Below, one piece after another: positions 15,978-24,863 of a stretch of DNA of 64,000 nucleotides. The notes beneath the pieces are model-generated. The model made no database searches and was not told where the DNA came from. It was given only the letters and a program-made list of their open reading frames with translations. Each line of letters starts with the position of its first letter. The first letter of the stretch is position 1. The position numbers were made by a program, and so were the translations under genes. This DNA comes from Holtiella tumoricola (lineage in GTDB: Bacteria; Bacillota; Clostridia; Lachnospirales; Cellulosilyticaceae), in NCBI RefSeq assembly GCF_027857615.1, contig NZ_JAQIFT010000049.1, positions 1-64,000 of the forward strand. Direction: 5' to 3'.

Positions 15978-17456
15978 ATGGAGTATTATGATATCTACAG
16001 AGATATTTCAGAAAGAACCAATGGAGACATTTATTTGGGCGTAGTAGGTCCAGTACGTACAGGTAAATCTACATTCATTAAGCGTTTTATGGAAGCACTT
16101 GTTATTCCTAACATTGAAAATGAACATAGCAAAGGGCGTGCACAAGATGAATTGCCACAAAGTGGAGACGGTAAGGTCATTACAACGACAGAGCCTAAAT
16201 TTATTCCTAATGAAGCTGTGAATATTAAAATTGGTGGCGACTTTGATGTAAATGTACGCCTTATCGATTGTGTAGGCTATATGATTCCAGAAGCAGAAGG
16301 ACATATGTATAATAACGTGCCACGTATGGTTAAAACACCTTGGTTCGAAGAAGAAATCCCATTTATGCAAGCAGCAGAAATTGGAACCAAGAAAGTTATT
16401 AATAACCATTCAACAATAGGTGTTGTTGTAACTACAGATGGTAGCTTTACACAAATTCCAAGAAATAATTACATAGAGGCTGAAGAACGTGCGATTAATG
16501 AACTTAAAAAGATAGGAAAGCCTTTTATTGTGATCTATAATACAAAGAGACCTTATGCACCAGAAGTATTAGAAGAAACGGCTAACCTATCTAGAGAATA
16601 TGATGTGCCAGTTCTTCCTATCGATGTTGCTCAAATGAAAGTAGAGGATATTAATAATTTACTTGAAAAAGTACTTTATGAGTTCCCACTGAATGAGGTT
16701 CAATTCATGCTTCCTAAATGGATTGAAACTTTAGAAAATGAACATTGGCTCAAAAAGCAATGGGTAGATTATATTAAAGAAGTAATTTATCCATTAGAAA
16801 ATATTCGTCAAATTAAGCAGAGCCTAGAGCAATTTAAAGATCTAGATTTTATTAAAAATGTTTATTTGGAAAAGATTCGTTTAGGTGAAGGCGTTGTTAA
16901 AATTGATGTCAACACAACAGATGATTTATTCTATCGTGTACTTTCTGAAACAACAGGTATGGAAATTAATGGTGATCATGAACTTATGACGCTTATTAAA
17001 GATTTAGCAGATACAAAACGTGAATATGATAAAGTTGCTTATGCACTTAATGAAGTTAAACAAAAAGGTTATGGTGTTGTAGCACCTGTATTTGATGAAC
17101 TTACATTAGAACAACCTGAAATTGTGAAACAAGGTAATAGTTTTGGTGTGAAACTTAAAGCAAGTGCACCAAGTTACCACATTATTAAAGCCAATATCCA
17201 AACAGAAGTTTCTCCAACAGTGGGTACGGAGAAACAAAGTGAGGATCTTATCAATTACATGATGAGTGAATTTGAAACAGATCCAACAAAAATTTGGGAT
17301 TCTAACATTTTTGGTAAGACACTTCATGAACTTGTTAATGAAGGTTTACAAAACAAACTTTATCGTATGCCAGAGGATGCACAAACTAAACTTCAAGATA
17401 CCCTTCAAAAAATTATTAATGAGGGGAATGGCGGTCTTATTTGCATTCTTTTATAA
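15978..17456 (+). CDS. spoIVA: Spore coat morphogenetic ATPase SpoIVA
   Basis: Forms the basement layer of the spore coat on the outer forespore membrane by ATP-driven polymerisation. 492 residues, full length. Walker A-like GPVRTGKSTFIKRF at about residues 25-38, DCVGYM (Walker B-like), TTDGS, NTKRP; C-terminus GNGGLICILL, the tail used for SpoVM/membrane localisation. RBS AGGAGG 9 bases before ATG 15978. Monocistronic: terminator right after. Marks the organism as an endospore former. Confidence 0.98.
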   Translation: MEYYDIYRDISERTNGDIYLGVVGPVRTGKSTFIKRFMEALVIPNIENEHSKGRAQDELPQSGDGKVITTTEPKFIPNEAVNIKIGGDFDVNVRLIDCVGYMIPEAEGHMYNNVPRMVKTPWFEEEIPFMQAAEIGTKKVINNHSTIGVVVTTDGSFTQIPRNNYIEAEERAINELKKIGKPFIVIYNTKRPYAPEVLEETANLSREYDVPVLPIDVAQMKVEDINNLLEKVLYEFPLNEVQFMLPKWIETLENEHWLKKQWVDYIKEVIYPLENIRQIKQSLEQFKDLDFIKNVYLEKIRLGEGVVKIDVNTTDDLFYRVLSETTGMEINGDHELMTLIKDLADTKREYDKVAYALNEVKQKGYGVVAPVFDELTLEQPEIVKQGNSFGVKLKASAPSYHIIKANIQTEVSPTVGTEKQSEDLINYMMSEFETDPTKIWDSNIFGKTLHELVNEGLQNKLYRMPEDAQTKLQDTLQKIINEGNGGLICILL

Positions 17457-17466
17457 GACGACTTTT

Positions 17467-17490
17467 AAAGGCACATTGTGCCTTTTTTTT
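17467..17490 (+). terminator. Terminator after spoIVA
   Basis: AAAGGCAC (17467-17474), loop ATT, GTGCCTTT (17478-17485) and a run of eight T in total. The T-run starts in the arm. It rules out the open frame starting at 17478 as the start of the next gene. Confidence 0.92.
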
Positions 17491-17508
17491 ATTTGTATCT
17501 TCCGATGC

Positions 17509-17537
17509 TTGCAAGATTAAACAATCCATTATATGAT
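17509..17537 (+). promoter_or_regulatory. Sigma-A promoter for the HlyD-like/division unit
   Basis: TTGCAA (17509-17514), 17 bases, TATGAT (17532-17537), 31 bases before the ATG at 17568. It can drive the whole run from the HlyD-like gene through aroB, in which no internal terminator is seen before 23207. Confidence 0.78.
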
Positions 17538-17567
17538 ACTATTAAAGAAAATATTGGAAGTGAGCAG

Positions 17568-19538
17568 ATGAAAAAAACAAAAGGAAAAAATGAAAACAAA
17601 AAAACAAAAAAGTCTTCCGCTAATGGCTATTCCAATAGTACGGGAGCTTATAATTTAGATGATTATCGCAGTAAGAAGCGTAATTACTATAATCCTTATG
17701 GAAGTGATACACAAGATTATTCTACCCCTTCTAATCCTTATCGTAAGCAATATAATACCAAAGCCAATCAGTCTAGTACTAATAAGAGTAAAAGGACAAC
17801 GGAATCAAGGGCACCTCAAAGAGGTTATACAAACCCTTATGAGGATCGCTATACACCAAGACAAAATACAAAAAGTAGTAATACTTCATATGGGTATCCT
17901 TCATCCTATAGTGAGAGAGGGGTTAATAATCCTTATGAAAGAGAGTATGGGGAGCAATATACATATCAAGGGGTAGAGACGAAGACACCTGAACAACGTA
18001 AGGCAGAGTTACGTAGTAAAAATAAGATAACACGTAAAGAAGCCCAACAAAATACTAAGAGACGTAAAAAACGTATGGTTAAGAAAATGGCAATGATTAT
18101 GGTACTTGTCATGTTTATGAGTTATGGCGTTGTACGTGCAATTGACTTTTTTGTTTATCCATCCGTTTCGTATCAAACAGTACAACGTGGGGTAATAGAT
18201 AATTCAAATCTTTATAGTGGGATTATTTTTAGAGATGAAGCAGTTTATGAAAGTACGAAGACAGGGGATATTCATTACATAGTAGGAGAAAGTGAAAAGG
18301 TTGCAAAAGACGGTAGTATTTGTTTAGTTGCAAAAAGCTCCGAAATTGATGCATTAAAAAAACAGCTTTATGCAATTGACGATACACTTTATAGCAAACA
18401 AGATAAAAGAAGTGAACTTTCGTATTATCAACCTGATGTGAAGCAAGTCAATGACACACTAAAAGCTGAAATGGCTAATTTTGTGGATAGCAAGTATTGG
18501 GAAAATCCTAAAAGTGTCTATACACTACGTCAGTCTTTAGATAAAACTATTGAAGAGCGTACAGCACTTTACGTTCAAGATGAATCAAAAACAACGGAAG
18601 GGATTAAGGGCGCTCGTACAGAGGTATTAGAAAGCCTAAAAAATAATCAATCAGCCCTTAAAGCACCTGAAGCAGGTATTGTATCTTATGGTCTAGACGG
18701 CTATGAAGCAAATTTAACTGAAGAAGTATTAGAAAATATGACTCTTGAAAACTATAAAACACTCCAAAACAGTGTCAAACAATCTGAAGTTACCATAGCA
18801 CCGTTACAAACAGAAGCAAATACACCACTTTATAAGATTATTCGTAGTGATAAATGGAAAGTAGTCACTTATATTGATAGCGAAGATGCATTAAGTCTAG
18901 AACAAGGTAAATATTATGAACTTTATTTTGACAATACTAAACGTGATCATGTACGTTTTAAATTAGAAAGTAAAGAAGAAGGTGAAAAGACAAAACTGGT
19001 ATTTAGTGCAAATGAATACTTAGTCGACTTCTTAAATAATAGACAAGTTTCGTTTAGTATTGGACAAAATAGAGCAGAAGGGGTAAAAATACCGATTAAA
19101 GCAATTGTTGAAAAAAATATTTTATCTATTCCAAAAGAGTATGTTGTAGAACAAGGCTCTGAAAAGGGTATTTTAAAAGTACAAGGGCAAACAAGCGTAT
19201 TTACACCTATGCGTATTCAATATGATGATGAGAAAAATGTTTATATTATGCAACAAATTGAACAATTACAAGGTGTAGGATTAGGGACAGTTATAGCTCA
19301 TCCTGAAGGAGGAAGCCAATATACCGTTTCTGAGCTTGAAACAGTACAAGGGGTATACACCGTTAATGGACAGTTTGCTCAGTTTAAACGTATTGCTATT
19401 CAAATGGTAAATGAAGAGTATGCTATTTTAAGTAGTGGAAAAGAAAATAAACTTAAAGAATTTGATCAAATTATTTCTAATCCAAAAAACATAAAAGAAG
19501 ATCAGCTTCTTAAGTATATGAATGTTCAAAATGAATAG
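17568..19538 (+). CDS. HlyD-like membrane protein upstream of the division cluster
   Basis: 656 residues. Residues 1-165 are very hydrophilic, rich in Lys, Ser, Tyr and Asn, with repeated NPY motifs (YNPYGSD, SNPYRKQ, TNPYEDR, NNPYERE). A basic stretch, then one membrane segment (about 178-198, MAMIMVLVMFMSYGVV) and an extracellular part with coiled-coil and barrel-like regions typical of HlyD/membrane-fusion proteins. ATG 17568 follows GGAAGTGAG. Similar genes sit before yggS-sepF in many Clostridia. No ABC transporter partner is adjacent, so an export role is uncertain; a cell-envelope or division role is possible. Confidence 0.75.
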   Translation: MKKTKGKNENKKTKKSSANGYSNSTGAYNLDDYRSKKRNYYNPYGSDTQDYSTPSNPYRKQYNTKANQSSTNKSKRTTESRAPQRGYTNPYEDRYTPRQNTKSSNTSYGYPSSYSERGVNNPYEREYGEQYTYQGVETKTPEQRKAELRSKNKITRKEAQQNTKRRKKRMVKKMAMIMVLVMFMSYGVVRAIDFFVYPSVSYQTVQRGVIDNSNLYSGIIFRDEAVYESTKTGDIHYIVGESEKVAKDGSICLVAKSSEIDALKKQLYAIDDTLYSKQDKRSELSYYQPDVKQVNDTLKAEMANFVDSKYWENPKSVYTLRQSLDKTIEERTALYVQDESKTTEGIKGARTEVLESLKNNQSALKAPEAGIVSYGLDGYEANLTEEVLENMTLENYKTLQNSVKQSEVTIAPLQTEANTPLYKIIRSDKWKVVTYIDSEDALSLEQGKYYELYFDNTKRDHVRFKLESKEEGEKTKLVFSANEYLVDFLNNRQVSFSIGQNRAEGVKIPIKAIVEKNILSIPKEYVVEQGSEKGILKVQGQTSVFTPMRIQYDDEKNVYIMQQIEQLQGVGLGTVIAHPEGGSQYTVSELETVQGVYTVNGQFAQFKRIAIQMVNEEYAILSSGKENKLKEFDQIISNPKNIKEDQLLKYMNVQNE

Positions 19539-19550
19539 ATAGGTGATGAG

Positions 19551-20240
19551 ATGAAACAAGCATTAGAAAATATAGAAAGCCGTATGGCGCAAAGTGCTAT
19601 TAAAAGTGGTAGAAAACCAGAAGATGTAACACTGATTGCAGTTTCAAAGACATATCCAGTAGAAGCCATTGAGCAAGCTTATGCATTAGGCTGTAAAGAC
19701 TTTGGAGAAAATAAAGTTCAAGAGTTAATGAGTAAGATAGAAAACATACAAAATCCCATTGAATGGCACCTTATAGGGCATTTGCAACGTAATAAAGTAA
19801 AATACGTGGTTGGGCATGTATCTCTTATTCACTCTGTAGATAGTTTAAGATTAGCCAAGGAGATTCAAAAAGAATCATTGAAAAAGGATGTAGTGACGTC
19901 TATCTTATTAGAAGTAAATGTAGCGAAAGAAGAATCTAAGCACGGTATTTATATGGATGAAGTATTAGAACTTGTTCACGAAATTTCTAAAATGTCACAT
20001 GTAAGACTTAAAGGATTTATGACGGTAGCACCTTATACCCAAAACCCAGAGGAAAATAGGTCAATCTTTAGACTGCTTTATAACTTATCAGTTGACATCC
20101 AAAAACAAAACATTGATAATATAAGTACAAGTATATTATCGATGGGTATGAGTAATGATTATGAAATCGCTATCGAAGAAGGGGCTACCCATGTCCGTAT
20201 TGGTACCGCTCTCTTCGGTACACGCGATTACAATAGATAA
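19551..20240 (+). CDS. yggS: PLP homeostasis protein YggS (YlmE)
   Basis: Pyridoxal-phosphate-binding protein with an alanine-racemase-like barrel but no catalytic domain; keeps vitamin B6 and amino-acid pools balanced. 229 residues. PLP lysine in AVSKTYP (about residue 34), then FGENKVQE, WHLIGHLQRNKVK, SMGMSNDYEIAIEEG and VRIGTALFG. ATG 19551 follows AGGTGATGAG. It precedes sepF as in most Gram-positives. Confidence 0.96.
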   Translation: MKQALENIESRMAQSAIKSGRKPEDVTLIAVSKTYPVEAIEQAYALGCKDFGENKVQELMSKIENIQNPIEWHLIGHLQRNKVKYVVGHVSLIHSVDSLRLAKEIQKESLKKDVVTSILLEVNVAKEESKHGIYMDEVLELVHEISKMSHVRLKGFMTVAPYTQNPEENRSIFRLLYNLSVDIQKQNIDNISTSILSMGMSNDYEIAIEEGATHVRIGTALFGTRDYNR

Positions 20241-20271
20241 AAAATATTCATCAAATTAGGAGGCGTATGCG

Positions 20272-20748
20272 ATGAAAGCAATAATGACTAGAATGAAGGA
20301 CATTCTCTTCTCTAATGAAGACTTTGAAGATGAAGAAGATGAATTCGAAGAAACACAACCTATGCAACAAGAACCTATTCAACCAAGACCAAGACCAGCA
20401 TCAACTTTAAACATGCCACAGATGCAACCAAGACTAGCACCTGTGACGCCTGCACCAACACAGGCATCAACTAAAGAGAAAATGGAAATATTAAATTTTA
20501 CAATGTCTGCTTATGAAATGACAGGTGAAGTAGCAACTTATATTAAAAATAGAAAACCAATCATTGTAAATATGAAAAATCTTACACCAGGGGAAGTACA
20601 AAGAGCAGTAGACTATTTAACGGGTGCATGCTTTGCACTAAATGGTACAGTAGAATGCATTACAGATCAAATTTATATTTTTGCACCTGAAAGCGTTAAT
20701 ATTACGCCAGAAGTAATTAAGCAAAAAAACATGTGGCCAACAGCATAG
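20272..20748 (+). CDS. sepF: Cell division protein SepF
   Basis: FtsZ-binding protein that bundles filaments and anchors the Z ring to the membrane. 158 residues: N-terminal amphipathic membrane-binding helix (MKAIMTRMKDILF), an acidic then Pro/Gln-rich linker (about 20-75), and the C-terminal SepF domain with RKPIIVNMKNL and AVDYLTGACFALNGTV. ATG 20272 follows AGGAGGCGTATGCG. No FtsA gene is visible here. Confidence 0.96.
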   Translation: MKAIMTRMKDILFSNEDFEDEEDEFEETQPMQQEPIQPRPRPASTLNMPQMQPRLAPVTPAPTQASTKEKMEILNFTMSAYEMTGEVATYIKNRKPIIVNMKNLTPGEVQRAVDYLTGACFALNGTVECITDQIYIFAPESVNITPEVIKQKNMWPTA

Positions 20749-20773
20749 GCCATTAGACTAAAGGATTACTAAA

Positions 20774-21544
20774 ATGAATTGGATGAATATAGCGGATCAA
20801 GATGAAAAACATTTCTTAAAGATGGTAATCGAATACAATGAAAAGGCAAGTAGGCAGTATCGTATGCTGTCTACCCCTTTTTATAATCGTGACTGGATGG
20901 AAGAAGTGTTAAATCGCTACCATCTTCTGACGCAGCTAGAATCGTATACTTTTTTAGGGGGCTATGAATACGCAGAACGACAAGTACTTGCCTTTGGTTA
21001 TGAGGAAACTTATATGGAATGCCCAATACGCGCATCAAAAATTACTGTCAAAACAGGTATTGGTAAACCATTAAGTCATCGTGACTTTTTAGGGGCTTTA
21101 TTGGGGTTAGGGATTAAAAGAGAAACAATAGGTGATATTATCCCAACAGATTTTGGGGCTTATGTCATTGTGCAAGAAGAAATGAGTGATTTTATTGGTA
21201 CATACCTAACAGGAATAGGAAGATATCAAAAAATTACAGTAGAAGAAATAACTTTCGAAGAAATGCAAATTGAATCCCCTAAGACAAAAGCTGTTACAGG
21301 AACAGTACCATCATTAAGAGTCGATGCAATTTTTGCATTAGCTTTTGGTGTATCACGTAGTGAAGTAGTAAAATTGCTTGAACAAGAACGTGGAAAAGTA
21401 AACGGTATGAGTGTTCGAGGGAGCCAGCTTATGAAAGTAGGCGATACAGGAACGTTAAGAGGATATGGGAAAATGCGATTATCTGCTATAAATGGTTATA
21501 CCAAAAAAGAACGTATGCATCTTACCATAGAAAAATTTATATAG
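20774..21544 (+). CDS. ylmH: RNA-binding protein YlmH (S4 domain)
   Basis: S4-domain protein of the division cluster; YlmH homologues bind ribosome/tRNA-like substrates and have been tied to ribosome quality control. 256 residues. N-terminal helical part, central region KTGIGKPLSHRDFLGALLGLGIKRETIGDI, and a C-terminal S4 fold from about 180 (LRVDAIFALAFGVSRSEVVKLLEQERGKVNG). Starts at ATG 20774 behind AAAGGATTACTAAA. Sits between sepF and divIVA; no YlmG (YggT) gene is present, as it often is elsewhere. Confidence 0.94.
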   Translation: MNWMNIADQDEKHFLKMVIEYNEKASRQYRMLSTPFYNRDWMEEVLNRYHLLTQLESYTFLGGYEYAERQVLAFGYEETYMECPIRASKITVKTGIGKPLSHRDFLGALLGLGIKRETIGDIIPTDFGAYVIVQEEMSDFIGTYLTGIGRYQKITVEEITFEEMQIESPKTKAVTGTVPSLRVDAIFALAFGVSRSEVVKLLEQERGKVNGMSVRGSQLMKVGDTGTLRGYGKMRLSAINGYTKKERMHLTIEKFI

Positions 21545-21559
21545 GGGGAATCCGTAAAT

Positions 21560-22135
21560 ATGTTATCACCAGTTGATATTCAAAATAAAGAATTTAAAAA
21601 AGCTAAAATGGGTGGCTATAATATAGCAGAAGTTAACGAGTTTTTAGATGAGGTATTAGAAGGCTATCAACAGCTTACAAAGGAAAACTATGAACTTAAA
21701 GATAAGTTAAATATGCTTAATGAAAATATACAATATTATCGTACAATGGAAGCTACAATCCAAAATGCTTTAGTTCTAGCAGAAAAAACTGCACAAGATA
21801 CAAAAACTTTAGCTTACGAAAAAGCTGATCAAATTAAAAAAGAAGCAGAACAAAAAGCTGAAAGTACCCTTGAACAAGCAAAACAAGATATTTATGCTTT
21901 AAGTAATAAGCGAGAAGAACTTAAAAAACAATTTTTAGCTATGAAAGTTCAAATCAAGCAAATGCTTCAAGCACAACTTGAAATTTTAGAGCAACAAAAT
22001 ATTACAATGATGACAGATGAGATCAGCTCACCTATAAAATATGAAAGAACAGCAGATGAAGAAGCTGCAGCGACAAGTGAAGATGATGATACTTTCTTCA
22101 CAAAAGAATTTACCCTTTTAAGTGATGAGGCTTAA
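21560..22135 (+). CDS. divIVA: Cell division/pole protein DivIVA
   Basis: Coiled-coil protein that binds curved membrane at septa and poles and recruits division, wall and chromosome-anchoring proteins. 191 residues: N-terminal lipid-binding domain MLSPVDIQNKEFKKAKMGGY (first ~60 residues), followed by coiled coil through about 155 and an acidic tail. ATG 21560 follows AGGGGGAATC. Closely spaced with ylmH and aroB on both sides. Confidence 0.96.
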   Translation: MLSPVDIQNKEFKKAKMGGYNIAEVNEFLDEVLEGYQQLTKENYELKDKLNMLNENIQYYRTMEATIQNALVLAEKTAQDTKTLAYEKADQIKKEAEQKAESTLEQAKQDIYALSNKREELKKQFLAMKVQIKQMLQAQLEILEQQNITMMTDEISSPIKYERTADEEAAATSEDDDTFFTKEFTLLSDEA

Positions 22136-22137
22136 GT

Positions 22138-23220
22138 ATGAAGCAATTACAAAAGACGGCGACAAGGCCGTATCACATCATTGTAACAACTGATTTTAAC
22201 AAACTTAAAGAATCCATTTGTGAAGTTGTAAAACCAAGTAGCATTATGGTGATTACAGACACACATGTTGGACCATTATATTTAGAGGAAGTATGTAAGC
22301 AACTCGAAACAATTGCACCTGTCTTTTCACATCAATTTGAAGCCGGCGAACAATCTAAGTACCTTGGAACAATAACCAAGATTTATGATAAGCTTATTGA
22401 ATGTGAAATGGATAGAAGTAGTCTTATTGTAGCATTAGGTGGTGGTGTTGTAGGGGACATGAGTGGATTTGTAGCTTCAAGCTATATGAGAGGTATTCCA
22501 TTTGTACAGATTCCTACAACAATCGTTGCGCAAAATGATAGTAGCATAGGGGGTAAAGTAGGCGTTGATTATTTAAAACATAAAAATATGGTTGGTGCAT
22601 TTTATCAGCCAGTACTTGTTTATACCAATTTATCTACTTTAAGAACTTTGCCTGAAAGAGAGATGATTTCAGGTTTAGCTGAAGTTTTAAAGCATGCTTT
22701 TATCAAAAATAAAGCTTTATATGATTATCTTAACGATAAAAAGGATAAAATATTGGAACAAGACTTAGTGGCTTTAGAAGAAATGACCTATTATTCTTGT
22801 CTTGTAAAATGTAGTGTAGTGGAAGAAGATACAAAAGAACTTGGACTAAGGAAAATTCTCAACTTTGGACATACGTTAGGGCATGCTTTAGAGACTGTGT
22901 CTGACTTTACCATTTTACATGGAGAATGTGTTGCTTACGGTATAGTAGCAGCAAGTTTTATAAGTTATAAACGTGGTTTATGTACTCAAGAGACATTAGA
23001 AAACGTTACAAACTTATGTAAAAGCTATCATCTTCTTCAACCTGTCATGCCATTTGACATAAAAGAAGTCCTTCATCATGTGCTCTTTGATAAGAAGAAA
23101 GCTTATGGGAAAGTAGCATTTATTTTAATAAATGACATAGGTGCAGTTGAAATTGTTAAAGATGTTACAGAAGATGAAATGCAACAATCACTTATATATA
23201 TCCAAGAAACGTGCCAGTAA
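22138..23220 (+). CDS. aroB: 3-dehydroquinate synthase
   Basis: Converts DAHP to 3-dehydroquinate in the shikimate pathway, NAD-dependent with a divalent metal. 360 residues. NAD-binding LGGGVVGDMSGFVASSY at about 100-116, PTTIVAQNDSSIGGKVGVD with the usual AQVDSS read as AQNDSS, AEVLKHAFI and metal-binding LNFGHTLGHALE. ATG 22138 starts 2 bases after divIVA, with GATGAGG inside divIVA as RBS. Other shikimate genes are not nearby; its place between divIVA and lspA is unusual. Confidence 0.96.
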   Translation: MKQLQKTATRPYHIIVTTDFNKLKESICEVVKPSSIMVITDTHVGPLYLEEVCKQLETIAPVFSHQFEAGEQSKYLGTITKIYDKLIECEMDRSSLIVALGGGVVGDMSGFVASSYMRGIPFVQIPTTIVAQNDSSIGGKVGVDYLKHKNMVGAFYQPVLVYTNLSTLRTLPEREMISGLAEVLKHAFIKNKALYDYLNDKKDKILEQDLVALEEMTYYSCLVKCSVVEEDTKELGLRKILNFGHTLGHALETVSDFTILHGECVAYGIVAASFISYKRGLCTQETLENVTNLCKSYHLLQPVMPFDIKEVLHHVLFDKKKAYGKVAFILINDIGAVEIVKDVTEDEMQQSLIYIQETCQ

Positions 23221-23230
23221 GCACGTTTTT
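23207..23230 (+). terminator. Short terminator after aroB
   Basis: AAACGTGC (23207-23214), loop CAGTAA that contains the aroB stop, GCACGTTT (23221-23228) and further T. Stem of 8 bases. It may only partly stop transcription into lspA, for which no clear promoter is seen. Confidence 0.6.
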
Positions 23231-23259
23231 CTTATGAGGAAGAGAAAGGAAGAACTCGA

Positions 23260-23754
23260 ATGAAATTTATTACACCTATTAGTATTGCATTGTTAGTTTT
23301 ATTAGACCAAATAACAAAAATCTGGACGGTAAACCACTTCCAAAATACCGGTGCTGAAAATATTGTTTTATGGCCAGGTGTATTAGAACTGACTTATGTT
23401 GAAAATAGAGGTGCGGCCTTTGGTATGATGCAAGGGAAAGTATGGCTCTTTGTGCTGATTACAGCAGCTGTATTAGGCGTTATTTTATGGTATTGGCGTT
23501 CTATACCGGAAAATAAGTCAGGAGTATGGATGAAAATCGCACTTGTTTTAGTTGTAAGTGGAGCCATTGGGAATTTAATTGATCGTGTATTTATTCATTA
23601 TGTACGTGATATGATTTATTTCTCATTAATTGATTTCCCTGTCTTTAATGTGGCAGATATGTGTGTTGTAGGTGGCGTAATCTTACTCTTCCCAATTCTT
23701 TTATTTGGAGAACTTGAACTTGAGGATACGAAAAAAGTAAACAACGAGGATTAG
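23260..23754 (+). CDS. lspA: Lipoprotein signal peptidase (type II)
   Basis: Integral membrane aspartyl protease that cleaves prolipoprotein signal peptides after diacylglyceryl transfer. 164 residues, four membrane segments. Conserved ENRGAAFGM near residue 45, GNLIDR with catalytic Asp near 107, and FPVFNVADM with the second Asp near 130. ATG 23260 follows AAAGGAAGAA. Followed 5 bases later by rluD, a frequent pairing. Confidence 0.97.
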   Translation: MKFITPISIALLVLLDQITKIWTVNHFQNTGAENIVLWPGVLELTYVENRGAAFGMMQGKVWLFVLITAAVLGVILWYWRSIPENKSGVWMKIALVLVVSGAIGNLIDRVFIHYVRDMIYFSLIDFPVFNVADMCVVGGVILLFPILLFGELELEDTKKVNNED

Positions 23755-23759
23755 ACATC

Positions 23760-24671
23760 ATGAATGAAGAAATCATTTTAAACGTAGAAGAAGCAGGGCT
23801 TAGACTTGATAAATATTTAGATGAGCAGTTAGCTGACTATACAAGATCTTTTTTACAAAAGCAAATAGAAGAAGGTCGTGTTACTGTCAATGGAAAAGTA
23901 CAACCCGCAAGATATAAGGTGAAGCAAGGTGATGAGCTACTTGTTATAATTCCAGAACCTGTAGAAGTGGATATTGTAGCAGAGAATATCCCAATAGATA
24001 TTGTTTATGAGGATGATGACATTATTATTGTGAATAAACCTCAAGATATGGTTGTACATCCTGCACCAGGAAACTATACAGGAACATTGGTAAATGCTTT
24101 GCTATATCATTGTAAAGATGGGCTTTCAGGTATAAATGGTGAGATTCGACCAGGAATTGTTCACCGTATAGATAAAGATACATCGGGTATATTAATGATT
24201 GCTAAAAATGATAAAGCCCATCTAATGCTTTCTAATTTATTAAAAGACCATCATATTACAAGACGTTATCATGCGATTGTCTATGGTAACTTCAAGGAGA
24301 CAGAAGGCACCATAGAAAAGCCAATAGGAAGGTCTCCTAAAGATCGAAAGAAGATGGCTATTGTACAAGATGGGCGTTATGCTAAAACTCACTATCGTGT
24401 AATTGAACAGTTTAAACAGTTTGCTTATGTAGAGTTAACCCTCTATACAGGAAGAACGCATCAAATACGTGTCCATATGACAAGTATAGGGCATCCCCTT
24501 TTAGGAGACCCTGTTTATGGGCCTAGTAAAATGATGTGGGGAATTGAGGTACAAATGCTACATGCTAAGGTATTAGGATTTGAACATCCGACTACAGGAG
24601 AATATGTAGAATTTACAAGTGAGTTACCAGAACTATTTAGTACAACCCTTGACAAACTTAGAAAGATGTGA
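23760..24671 (+). CDS. rluD: RluD-family 23S rRNA pseudouridine synthase
   Basis: Converts uridine to pseudouridine in structured RNA. 303 residues: N-terminal S4 RNA-binding domain (about 14-75), then the RluA-type catalytic domain with HRIDKDTSGILM (catalytic Asp near 137), GRTHQIRVHM and HPLLGDPVYG. Called RluD/YlyB from position after lspA; exact target uridines (Bacillus YlyB homologues) are not decided by sequence. The PyrR attenuator starts a few bases after the stop. Confidence 0.92.
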   Translation: MNEEIILNVEEAGLRLDKYLDEQLADYTRSFLQKQIEEGRVTVNGKVQPARYKVKQGDELLVIIPEPVEVDIVAENIPIDIVYEDDDIIIVNKPQDMVVHPAPGNYTGTLVNALLYHCKDGLSGINGEIRPGIVHRIDKDTSGILMIAKNDKAHLMLSNLLKDHHITRRYHAIVYGNFKETEGTIEKPIGRSPKDRKKMAIVQDGRYAKTHYRVIEQFKQFAYVELTLYTGRTHQIRVHMTSIGHPLLGDPVYGPSKMMWGIEVQMLHAKVLGFEHPTTGEYVEFTSELPELFSTTLDKLRKM

Positions 24672-24689
24672 TAGCCTGTTAAAGACGAA

Positions 24690-24724
24690 GTCCTTTAAGA
24701 GTAGTCCGGGAGGCTAACAAGGAT
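24690..24724 (+). promoter_or_regulatory. PyrR-binding site in pyrR leader RNA
   Basis: The sequence TTTAAGAGTAGTCCGGGAGG followed by CTAACAAGGA matches the conserved PyrR recognition hairpin (AGUCC...GAGGCU..CAAGG). GTCCTT (24690-24695) pairs with AAGGAT (24719-24724). PyrR with UMP would stabilise this anti-antiterminator. A second 11-base hairpin lies at 24752-24777, followed by the terminator. Confidence 0.85.
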
Positions 24725-24793
24725 GTACTGATCGGTTTTTATAAGTTTATTAAAATAGCGTAGTGTTACGTTATTTTGGTCATGTATATCTAC

Positions 24794-24832
24794 AAGGTTT
24801 CTTATGGACGATTCCATAAGAAACCTTTTTTT
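24794..24832 (+). terminator. Attenuator terminator of the pyrR-uraA unit
   Basis: AAGGTTTCTTATGG (24794-24807), loop ACGATT, CCATAAGAAACCTT (24814-24827), with seven T at 24826-24832. It lies in the leader before pyrR, so it is a regulated attenuator. ATAAG near 24741-24745 could contribute to an antiterminator by pairing with CTTAT in the 5' arm (inference). Confidence 0.92.
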
Positions 24833-24863
24833 ATGCCCAATATGAAAAATGAGGAGGAAGAAG

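Noticed and set aside
17478..17567. N-terminal extension of the HlyD-like protein
   Set aside because: The extension begins within the spoIVA terminator hairpin and precedes the promoter at 17509-17537; ATG 17568 has a good ribosome site.
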